From NCBI GenBank assembly GCA_050246995.1, contig JBFWVA010000012.1, positions 1 to 64,000 on the forward strand: a DNA stretch of 64,000 nucleotides. Direction: 5' to 3'. Made by a program: the position numbers and the translations under genes. This document shows, one piece after another, positions 58,033-64,000 of this stretch. This DNA is from SHVO01 sp050246995 (GTDB lineage: Bacteria > Pseudomonadota > Alphaproteobacteria > Rhodospirillales > Rhodospirillaceae). Position 1 is the stretch's first letter; each line of letters opens with the position of its first letter. The notes under the pieces were generated by a model that worked only from the letters and a program-made list of their open reading frames with translations, did no database searches and had not been told where the DNA came from.

Positions 58033-59472
58033 TTAGGCCGTCACATAAGAGGTTTTGATACGGGTGAAGAACTCACGAGCGCCGCCTTGCTCGCGCGGAC
58101 CAAAGCTCGACGCCTTTGAACCGCCGAAGGGCGCCTGCAGTTCGACACCTGCAGTCGGAAGATTGACCATCACCATCCCGCTTTTCAACTCCGCCTGGAA
58201 GAGCCGCGCATATTTGAGGGACGTGGTGCAAACACCGGCGGACAAACCGAACGGAGTGTCGTTGGCGATCGCAAGCGCCTCTTCCGGCGAATTCGCCGGT
58301 ATCACCGTAGCGACTGGTCCGAAAATCTCTTCCTGCGAGATGCGCATCTTGTTGTCGGCGTCGGCGAACAAAGCCGGGCGCATATAGTAGCCGTCCGTCA
58401 GGCCTTTGAGGCGCTCGCCGCCCTTTACCAAACGCGCGCCCTCGCTGCGGCCGATCTCGACGTACGACAAATTCTGTTTGAGCTGATCTTCGCTCACGAC
58501 CGGACCAATGTTGGTTTTGGGGTCGAGGGCATCGCCAACGGCAAGGGTATCGATCCGCGCCGCGAGCTTCTCCACGAACGCTTTATAAACGCCCTTGGTC
58601 ACGATCAAACGGCTCGAGGCAGTACACCGTTGGCCCGTTGAAAAGAATGCCCCCTGCGCGGCAATTTCAACGGCGGCGTCCACGTCGGCGTCATCCAGCA
58701 CGACAAGTGGGTTCTTGCCGCCCATTTCGAGCTGGAAGGGCCGGAAGCGGCCGGCACATACGGCCGCGACACGCGCGCCCACGGTCTGCGATCCGGTGAA
58801 GGAAATCCCGTCGATGCCGTCGCTGTTCAGCATCGCCTCGCCCACCACGGAACCACGGCCCATCACGAGATTGAATACGCCTGCCGGACAACCGGCTTCA
58901 GCGATGATTTCGGCAAGCGCCCATGCGCTGCCCGGCGCGATATCTGCCGGCTTCATCACCACCGCATTCCCATACGCCAGCGCCGGCGCCGCCTTCCAAG
59001 CTGGGATGGCGATTGGGAAATTCCACGGCGTGATCAGACCGACAACGCCCAGGGGTTCGCGGCGCGTCTCTACGGAAACGTTGGGGCGGACGGATGGGAT
59101 AACGTCGCCGTGCGCACGCAACGCTTCAGCGGCGAAATATTTGAAAATGCGCCCCGCGCGTTGAACCTCGCCCTTCGCTTCGGCGAGGGTTTTGCCCTCT
59201 TCGCGCGCGAGAAGCGTGCCGAGTTCGGTCTCGCGGGCGAGGAGCCGCTCCCCGATCTTGTCGAGGAGATCACCGCGCGTTTGCGCGGTCGCGCGACGCC
59301 ATCCGGGCTGCGCTTCCCGTGCCGCAGCAACAGCCTGCGTGACCTGATCGGCCCCGCCTTGGGCAAAATTGCCGACGACGTCGGTAAGATTGGAGGGATT
59401 GATATTCGGCGCGTCACGGTCGGCTTCGACCCACGATCCACCGATCAGGTTTTGATGCTGCTGATGTCCCAT
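58033..59472 (-). CDS. NAD(P)-dependent aldehyde dehydrogenase
   Basis: A 479-residue ALDH. Motifs: TPWNFPIAIPAWKAAPALAY (Rossmann/Asn oxyanion), SFTGSQTVGARVAA, QLEMGGKNPLVVLDDADVD (catalytic Glu), and FFSTGQRCTASSRLI (catalytic Cys), then EEIFGPVATVIPANSPEEAL. It resembles 2-oxoglutarate-semialdehyde/succinate-semialdehyde-type dehydrogenases. First gene of a two-gene operon with the TPP enzyme and divergent from an MHS transporter; together they suggest import and oxidation of a small 2-oxo or aldehydic acid. Exact substrate is not fixed by sequence. Confidence 0.9.
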   Translation of the reverse strand: MGHQQHQNLIGGSWVEADRDAPNINPSNLTDVVGNFAQGGADQVTQAVAAAREAQPGWRRATAQTRGDLLDKIGERLLARETELGTLLAREEGKTLAEAKGEVQRAGRIFKYFAAEALRAHGDVIPSVRPNVSVETRREPLGVVGLITPWNFPIAIPAWKAAPALAYGNAVVMKPADIAPGSAWALAEIIAEAGCPAGVFNLVMGRGSVVGEAMLNSDGIDGISFTGSQTVGARVAAVCAGRFRPFQLEMGGKNPLVVLDDADVDAAVEIAAQGAFFSTGQRCTASSRLIVTKGVYKAFVEKLAARIDTLAVGDALDPKTNIGPVVSEDQLKQNLSYVEIGRSEGARLVKGGERLKGLTDGYYMRPALFADADNKMRISQEEIFGPVATVIPANSPEEALAIANDTPFGLSAGVCTTSLKYARLFQAELKSGMVMVNLPTAGVELQAPFGGSKASSFGPREQGGAREFFTRIKTSYVTA

Positions 59473-59727
59473 ACGCCCCTCCCTCGCACCGGGTACAAAT
59501 TTAAGTACCGGCCAATCGCCCGGACAATGGCGGAAAGTAACTGGGCCAGATAGCGAAAGATTTCAATCGGTTCATGAATTTTGCGAACCTCGCCACCGCC
59601 GATGCGTCACGGTAACGGCCGTGGGGATCACCGATCATCACAGGTCCATTAGTTTATATCGTTTTAGTCACGCCCTTCCCTCCGTACACTATAAGTATTG
59701 GACCTTAGAACGTTGGGAGAGGGGACC

Positions 59728-61053
59728 ATGAGTGTTGCTGAAGAGGCTGCGGCTGTGGGGGGCACGGCGGCGGCCACAAAGACCACGAGCGGACGTTTGA
59801 AAGCCGTGATCGGCGGTTCGGTCGGCAATCTGATCGAATGGTACGACTGGTACGTCTATTCCTCCTTCTCGCTGTACTTCGCGAGCGTCTTCTTCCCGGC
59901 GGGCGACCAGACCACCGAATTCCTTTATGCCGCCGTGGTCTTCTCGGTCGGTTTCATCGTGCGCCCTGTGGGCAGCTGGCTGATGGGCGTTTACGCGGAC
60001 CGGTATGGCCGCCGCCCCGCGCTCGTTCTTGCGATGGCCGTCATGGGCGGTTCATCGCTCATGATCGCCTTCACGCCTAGCTACGCCAGTATCGGCATCG
60101 CCGCGCCGCTTTTGTTGATGGTCGCGCGCATCGCGCAAGGCCTCAGCGTCGGCGGTGAATACGCAGCCGTTGCAACGTACCTCAGCGAAATCGCCGGTAA
60201 GGAGCGCCGTGGCTTTTACGGCAGCTTCCAGTACGTCACGCTCATCGCCGGTCAGTTGCTGGCGCTCCTTGTCCTCGTCGCCCTGCAGCATAATTTGACG
60301 CCGGAAGAACTGTCCGATTGGGGCTGGCGCGTTCCGTTCGCCATCGGCGCCGTTGGCGCCCTGGTCGCCTTCTGGATCCAAAGCTCGCTCGAAGAAACCG
60401 AATCCTTCAAGAACATGAAGAAAAAGCGCGAAAGCGCGGCTGACACGTGGCAGCTGATGCGCAGTCATCCGAAGGAACTGCTATTCGTGCTCGGCATGAC
60501 CATGGGTGGCGCGCTTGGCTTCTATGTGTTCAGCAACTACATGCAGAAGTTCCTGGTCAACACTTCGGGCTTCACGAAGGACGACGCCAGTTTGATCATG
60601 GCCATGGCCATGATCGTGTTCATGGTGGCTCAGCCCGTCATGGGCTGGTTGTCGGACAAAATCGGACGTAAGCCGATGTTCGTGTTCTACGGCATCGGCG
60701 CCACGCTCATGACTTTCCCGGTCATGAACTATCTGCAGACCGCCGACAGCGCGATGGGAGCGTTCCTGGTTATCTCAGGCGCCCTTCTCGTTCAAAGCAC
60801 CTACACGTCTATCAGTGGTCAATATAAGGCTGAGCTATTCCCAACGGAGATCCGTGCCCTCGGCGTCGGCCTTCCGTACGCGCTCGGTGTTGCTTTCATC
60901 GGCGGCACAGCCGAAGCGGTTGCGTTGAAACTGAAGCAGATGGGCTACGAAACGTCCTTCTACTGGTATGTGACCTTCTTCATGGTGATCGTGCTGGTGA
61001 CGGCGGCATTCATGCCGGATACGAAACGGCACAGCCGGATCAAGGAGGACTAA
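59728..61053 (+). CDS. MHS-type MFS transporter (2-oxoglutarate permease-like)
   Basis: A 441-residue, 12-helix transporter of the metabolite:H+ symporter group. Start at ATG 59728 with GGGAGAGGGG upstream. VGNLIEWYDWYVYSSFSLYF and YADRYGRRPALVLAMAVMGG are family signatures, with RIAQGLSVGGEYAAVATYLS following, as in KgtP/ProP/ShiA. The substrate is a carboxylic acid, perhaps one handled by the divergent aldehyde dehydrogenase-TPP operon (255-base gap). A strong terminator follows. Confidence 0.92.
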   Translation: MSVAEEAAAVGGTAAATKTTSGRLKAVIGGSVGNLIEWYDWYVYSSFSLYFASVFFPAGDQTTEFLYAAVVFSVGFIVRPVGSWLMGVYADRYGRRPALVLAMAVMGGSSLMIAFTPSYASIGIAAPLLLMVARIAQGLSVGGEYAAVATYLSEIAGKERRGFYGSFQYVTLIAGQLLALLVLVALQHNLTPEELSDWGWRVPFAIGAVGALVAFWIQSSLEETESFKNMKKKRESAADTWQLMRSHPKELLFVLGMTMGGALGFYVFSNYMQKFLVNTSGFTKDDASLIMAMAMIVFMVAQPVMGWLSDKIGRKPMFVFYGIGATLMTFPVMNYLQTADSAMGAFLVISGALLVQSTYTSISGQYKAELFPTEIRALGVGLPYALGVAFIGGTAEAVALKLKQMGYETSFYWYVTFFMVIVLVTAAFMPDTKRHSRIKED

Positions 61054-61078
61054 TCCTCCGGTGCGGTAAAAGAAAAAA

Positions 61079-61105
61079 GGCTCTCCCGACGGAGGGCCTT
61101 TTTTT
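61079..61105 (+). terminator. Intrinsic terminator of the MHS transporter gene
   Basis: GGCTCTCC and GGAGGGCC pair (one G-U wobble) around CGAC, immediately followed by TTTTTTT. It lies 26 bases after the transporter stop. Confidence 0.9.
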
Positions 61106-61149
61106 GTGCCCGGGTGTATGCTCATGTCCGCACCATCAGGGAGAACATC

Positions 61150-61575
61150 ATGGGTGAGATTTCACGCCGGAGCGCATTGACGACTGGAAGCCTTGCGCTC
61201 GTTGCCGCTGTCGCCGGAGCCGATAAGGCGGCGGCGCAACAATCACCGCCGGCGCCGTCGGACCTGCAACAGGTTTACAAAGCGATCCCGCAGATGGGAC
61301 GCCTGCGCGAAGAAGTGTTGTTCGGCGATGTCTGGAAACAGCCGGAGCTGAATACGCGCGACCGCAGCCTCGTGACTTGTGCCGTGCTTGCGGCGCTGGG
61401 CCGTGACGATGAGCTCGCGCTGAATCTCACACGCGCCGCCGCGAACGGTGTGACCGCCGACGAAATTCGAGGTCTCGCCGTGCAAGTCGCCTTCTACGCA
61501 GGATGGCCGGCGGGCCTTGCCGTGGGCAAAGCCGCGCTGCCGATCCTTCAGAAAGACTCTAAAGCGGTGAAGTAA
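61150..61575 (+). CDS. Tat-exported carboxymuconolactone-decarboxylase-like protein
   Basis: A 141-residue protein. The ATG at 61150 has AGGGAG upstream and starts a Tat-like signal (SRRSALTTGSLALVAAVAGA); 61114 is a less likely start. The mature part is an AhpD/CMD helical domain: NTRDRSLVTCAVLAALGRDD, then NLTRAAANGVTADEIRGLAV and YAGWPAGLAVGKAALPI. Only a single Cys (VTCAVLA) is present, so an AhpD-type CxxC peroxidase is excluded; CMD-like lactone decarboxylase or a binding role remain. Export of such a protein is unusual. It converges with the third copy of the unnamed family, 3 bases apart. Confidence 0.8.
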   Translation: MGEISRRSALTTGSLALVAAVAGADKAAAQQSPPAPSDLQQVYKAIPQMGRLREEVLFGDVWKQPELNTRDRSLVTCAVLAALGRDDELALNLTRAAANGVTADEIRGLAVQVAFYAGWPAGLAVGKAALPILQKDSKAVK

Positions 61576-61578
61576 CTT

Positions 61579-62697
61579 CTACTGACGCGAGGACTGCGTG
61601 GCCGGCTTCTCCGCTTGGCCACCGTCCGCCGTCTGCTTCGGCGGATGCTCGATGTAGACCTGCGTGAAGGTCACTTTCAGCGCGCCTGAAATCGCGGTCA
61701 TCTGCCCCTTATCGTCCGGATATCCGTCCGCGAGACGATGAAGCGCGCGATAAAGCGATGGCGCGGAGAGTTGTCCGTAGCTCTGATGGTGCGTTGACCA
61801 CGATGTATTCAGATGGTGGTAAAAGGCGGCCACGTCGACATATCCCGCCATGATGCCTTCCGCGCGCTGCGGCGTAAGGCTGAGCTGGAAATGCAACCCT
61901 TTGAACTTATGCATGCCGTTCGTATCGAAGGTCGCCGACGATGGGAGGATCAAATCCTCGCCGTCCGTCACCAGCACGCCGTTGACGATTTTTCCTTTGA
62001 ACGTCTGCTGGAATTGCTTGCCCCAGCGCTCATCGACACGCTGCGTTCCGCCCGGAACGTAGGAGCCACCGGTTGCGTCGGCCAGAAGATCATCGAGGCC
62101 GCGATAAGTCGTCACCGTCACGTCGTCATCGTTCGAAAGGCTATCGACGCCCGAGATCTCGAACATGAAACGGTTGTTGTTGTATTGGCCGAGATACTTG
62201 TTTTCGAAGAAATAGATGAGGTTCGACGGCGCACGGTACTGCGAGACGCAGCCGATGGCGCGGAACAACTGGTTGTCCACACCCTTGACCCCGTCCGGGT
62301 CGGTGAAGTCTTCGGGGCCGATTTTGCCGTCGAGGTTCATACCGTAGGATACGGGGCCGCCGGCTTCCTTGAAGCTGAATGGCTCCTCCGACATATCGGG
62401 GAACCACTGACGGCCTTCGCGCATCAACTGCGTTTCGAGCAAGGTGCGCTTCTTGCCGTCGTCGGGGAAAAGCTGCTTGAATTGCTCGCGCGGTCCATCG
62501 TTAAAGCCGTTCGGGCACTCTACTTTGCCGTTGGGCGATTCACGGACCGCCCAGTAGCGGCTGGTGAGGACAAAACCAATCTTACCGTCTTTCACGGCGA
62601 GCGGGATGTCGTTACCTGCCGCGTTTACGGCGGGCGCGGCCAATACGGTTCCGGCGGCGGCCATGATCGCGCACGCGGCAACGGTGAATTTGAGCAT
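61579..62697 (-). CDS. Exported protein, unnamed family (solitary copy, 3 of 3)
   Basis: A 372-residue protein starting at ATG 62697 with GGGAGGATG upstream; signal peptide TVAACAIMAAAGTVLAAPAV. It is closest in plan to copy 1 (22055): YWAVRESPNGKVECPNGFND, GMNLDGKIGPEDFTDPDG then KGVDNQLFRAIGC, STHHQSYGQLSAPSLYRALH and ADGYPDDKGQMTAISGALKV. Unlike the other two copies it has no DUF1592, DUF1552 or PF03640 gene upstream: the next gene on that strand is a nucleotide cyclase. This shows that the family can exist outside the module and helps define its core. Function unknown. Confidence 0.75.
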   Translation of the reverse strand: MLKFTVAACAIMAAAGTVLAAPAVNAAGNDIPLAVKDGKIGFVLTSRYWAVRESPNGKVECPNGFNDGPREQFKQLFPDDGKKRTLLETQLMREGRQWFPDMSEEPFSFKEAGGPVSYGMNLDGKIGPEDFTDPDGVKGVDNQLFRAIGCVSQYRAPSNLIYFFENKYLGQYNNNRFMFEISGVDSLSNDDDVTVTTYRGLDDLLADATGGSYVPGGTQRVDERWGKQFQQTFKGKIVNGVLVTDGEDLILPSSATFDTNGMHKFKGLHFQLSLTPQRAEGIMAGYVDVAAFYHHLNTSWSTHHQSYGQLSAPSLYRALHRLADGYPDDKGQMTAISGALKVTFTQVYIEHPPKQTADGGQAEKPATQSSRQ

Positions 62698-62819
62698 CCT
62701 GCATCCTCCCGATCCCAAACAGGGTCTATCCCGCTGGGTTACCTAATATAAACCGACTTTGGATAGGAGTCCTGTCCCCTCTCGTTGGGGGAGCCGCATA
62801 GTTTATGCAAATACAGCCG

Positions 62820-64000
62820 CTATGTCGGCCTGGCGCGGCGCAGGACGAAAAGGCGCATGGTTCCGAATTGCTTAGGAAGCTCGGTCTGTCCGACATAGTC
62901 GGTGCTGAAACGGCCGGGCGCCTCTAGCGCCAACAGGGCGGCGAAAGGCTCGCTGATATACACCGTTCCGGGCACAGCCACGGGCTCAATGCGGGCGGCG
63001 ATCGTGATATGTGTGCCATAGAAACTGCGGGCCTTCAGGAACGGATCAACCAGTTCGGTGACCGGTCCAAAGTGCCCGCCGAGACGCAAAGCCAGGTGTG
63101 AGGGCAAACCCGCCGCACCGAGATCAATCCGGGCGAAAGCATCCTGGAGCGCGAGCGCCGCTTCGGCAGCCGCGGTCACGGACGGATAGACGGCGTGAAT
63201 GCCGTCCCCCCACGTGGCGACAAGGTCTGCTGGCACAATGAGAGAGCGCAGCGCTTCTGCGAGCGGCGCCATGATGCGCGCCACGAACGGCGAGATATCG
63301 GTTTCACGCAGCCGGGAAAAACCGCGTACATCGCCAAACAACATTGCCTTCAATCGCCGATCCGCTCGCTCATCATCAACGAGTCGTCCGCCGTTGGTTG
63401 AGGTCCGCGGCGGAAACGCGACGACTGTTTGCGGCCGCCCCGTATCCGTCCAGCGCCGCACGTCGGCCGCGGTACCGGCAACGCCCTCCCCCGCTTTGCC
63501 ATCCCATACGGCGAGCTGCCATGCCCGCGTACGCAGAACCTCGGCGTGGCGAATGGCCAGTCCCATCGCGTACTCGGAACAGAATGCAAACGCGGCGACG
63601 TCGCCCGACGTCGTATCCCGGCTGGCAAGCCGGAACGTCGCGGCGCGTGCTTTGCAGGCTTCATACCGGCCGATCCAGGCCGCGCCAAAAGGCGCAACGG
63701 AAGCCGCGATGAACACCTCTTCCTGCATCGGCAGCACGACATGGAGCTCGGCGCCTCGTGCGAGGGCCGCTTCCGCGATCAGGAGATCCGCGCCTGCCGC
63801 CAGCGCGCCAAACACCGCGCATGGCCGTATCCGATCGAGCGCGGATACGATGTCGGCCTTGATATTGCCGAGTGTCGACCCCGCAAGCACGGACTCGTCG
63901 AACATGTGGCCACAATAGGTAAGCGACGGTGGCGGGCTGTGGCGCTCTAACCAAGCGCTGTCCAACTTCAACGTGGCGCAGATCGCCTCCAACTGACGCA
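62820..64000 (-). CDS. Class III adenylate/guanylate cyclase with N-terminal nucleotide-sensing-like domain (cut by window edge)
   Basis: At least 393 codons are present; the reading frame stays open to base 64000, so the start lies outside. The N-terminal part (SLTYCGHMFDESVLAGSTLG, AVFGALAAGADLLIAEAALA, LHVVLPMQEEVFIAAS) looks like a Rossmann-type SLOG/TIR-like ligand-binding domain. The C-terminal part is a class III cyclase: AMLFGDVRGFSRLRE (metal-binding Asp), VATWGDGIHAVYPSVTAAAE, and FYGTHITIAARIEPVAVPGT. The second metal Asp, in a GDG rather than GDA.. context, appears present (WGDG). Possibly a soluble cAMP/cGMP synthase regulated by a small ligand. No neighbour indicates its target. 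Confidence 0.82.
   Translation of the reverse strand, partial: RQLEAICATLKLDSAWLERHSPPPSLTYCGHMFDESVLAGSTLGNIKADIVSALDRIRPCAVFGALAAGADLLIAEAALARGAELHVVLPMQEEVFIAASVAPFGAAWIGRYEACKARAATFRLASRDTTSGDVAAFAFCSEYAMGLAIRHAEVLRTRAWQLAVWDGKAGEGVAGTAADVRRWTDTGRPQTVVAFPPRTSTNGGRLVDDERADRRLKAMLFGDVRGFSRLRETDISPFVARIMAPLAEALRSLIVPADLVATWGDGIHAVYPSVTAAAEAALALQDAFARIDLGAAGLPSHLALRLGGHFGPVTELVDPFLKARSFYGTHITIAARIEPVAVPGTVYISEPFAALLALEAPGRFSTDYVGQTELPKQFGTMRLFVLRRARPT

Noticed and set aside
61150..61575. AhpD-like alkylhydroperoxidase
   Set aside because: The required CxxC active site is absent; only one cysteine is present in the domain.
1..64000. Mobile elements, CRISPR arrays, tRNA or rRNA genes
   Set aside because: No transposase, integrase, direct-repeat array or structural RNA pattern was found; repeated modules are divergent paralogues without terminal repeats that I could see.

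Overview
The window is GC-rich, gene-dense chromosomal DNA from a Gram-negative bacterium. TonB-dependent receptors, Tat-type and lipoprotein signal peptides, an ExbB/ExbD-like pair and MarR-regulated acyl-CoA catabolism point to a proteobacterium. The receptor style fits an alphaproteobacterium (Caulobacterales, Sphingomonadales or Micropepsaceae-like), but a Steroidobacter-like gammaproteobacterium is not excluded. I see no rRNA, tRNA, CRISPR array, insertion sequence or phage gene. Both edges cut genes.

Layout. (1) 1-2027: the end of a secreted DUF1592 / DUF1552 module. (2) 2623-16179: an envelope locus. It holds an exported caspase-like protease, an ExbB-like/ExbD-like pair, two membrane-anchored proline-rich proteins, periplasmic coiled-coil and helical proteins, lipoproteins, a Lon-protease-like domain on a single-pass membrane anchor, a lytic transglycosylase and a DUF4384 lipoprotein. 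Much of it is translationally coupled by 1-4 base overlaps. I do not recognise this set as a described system. (3) 16182-21897: a secreted beta-propeller, an ACS-type MFS transporter, an FkbM methyltransferase, a PrnB/DUF1864-type (tryptophan-dioxygenase superfamily) protein and an aminotransferase. (4) 22055-27584: a complete four-gene module, DUF1592 > DUF1552 > PF03640 > an unnamed secreted family. (5) 27863-43512: a catabolic block with thioesterase, three MarR regulators, TonB receptor, RidA, a two-subunit 2-oxoacid:ferredoxin oxidoreductase, a cyclase-family amidohydrolase, acyl-CoA dehydrogenase, enoyl-CoA hydratase, SDR and a fused 2-aminobenzoyl-CoA (or salicylyl-CoA) monooxygenase/reductase. 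(6) 43551-48085: a second TonB receptor and glutaryl-CoA dehydrogenase. (7) 48302-53965: a second complete four-gene module. (8) 54087-61053: class III CoA-transferase, LysR regulator, TPP enzyme, aldehyde dehydrogenase and MHS-type transporter. (9) 61150-64000: a Tat-exported carboxymuconolactone-decarboxylase-like protein, a solitary copy of the unnamed family, and a truncated class III nucleotide cyclase.

How the genes may work together. Regions 5, 6 and 8 read as a route for an ortho-aminated aromatic: isatin-type ring opening (cyclase), oxidative decarboxylation to an acyl-CoA (Ior-like pair), monooxygenation/reduction of 2-aminobenzoyl-CoA, enamine hydrolysis (RidA), beta-oxidation (hydratase, SDR, acyl-CoA dehydrogenase), then glutaryl-CoA dehydrogenase. 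This is inference; no CoA ligase is visible, and the Ior-like step would make one unnecessary. AT-rich inverted repeats in the promoters suggest that the MarR proteins control the block. The repeated DUF1592/DUF1552/PF03640 modules all lie on the minus strand beside catabolic genes and encode exported products only. One sits between glutaryl-CoA dehydrogenase and its likely CoA-transferase partner. Together with the caspase/Lon-like/ExbBD locus, they are the best candidates for undescribed biology here.
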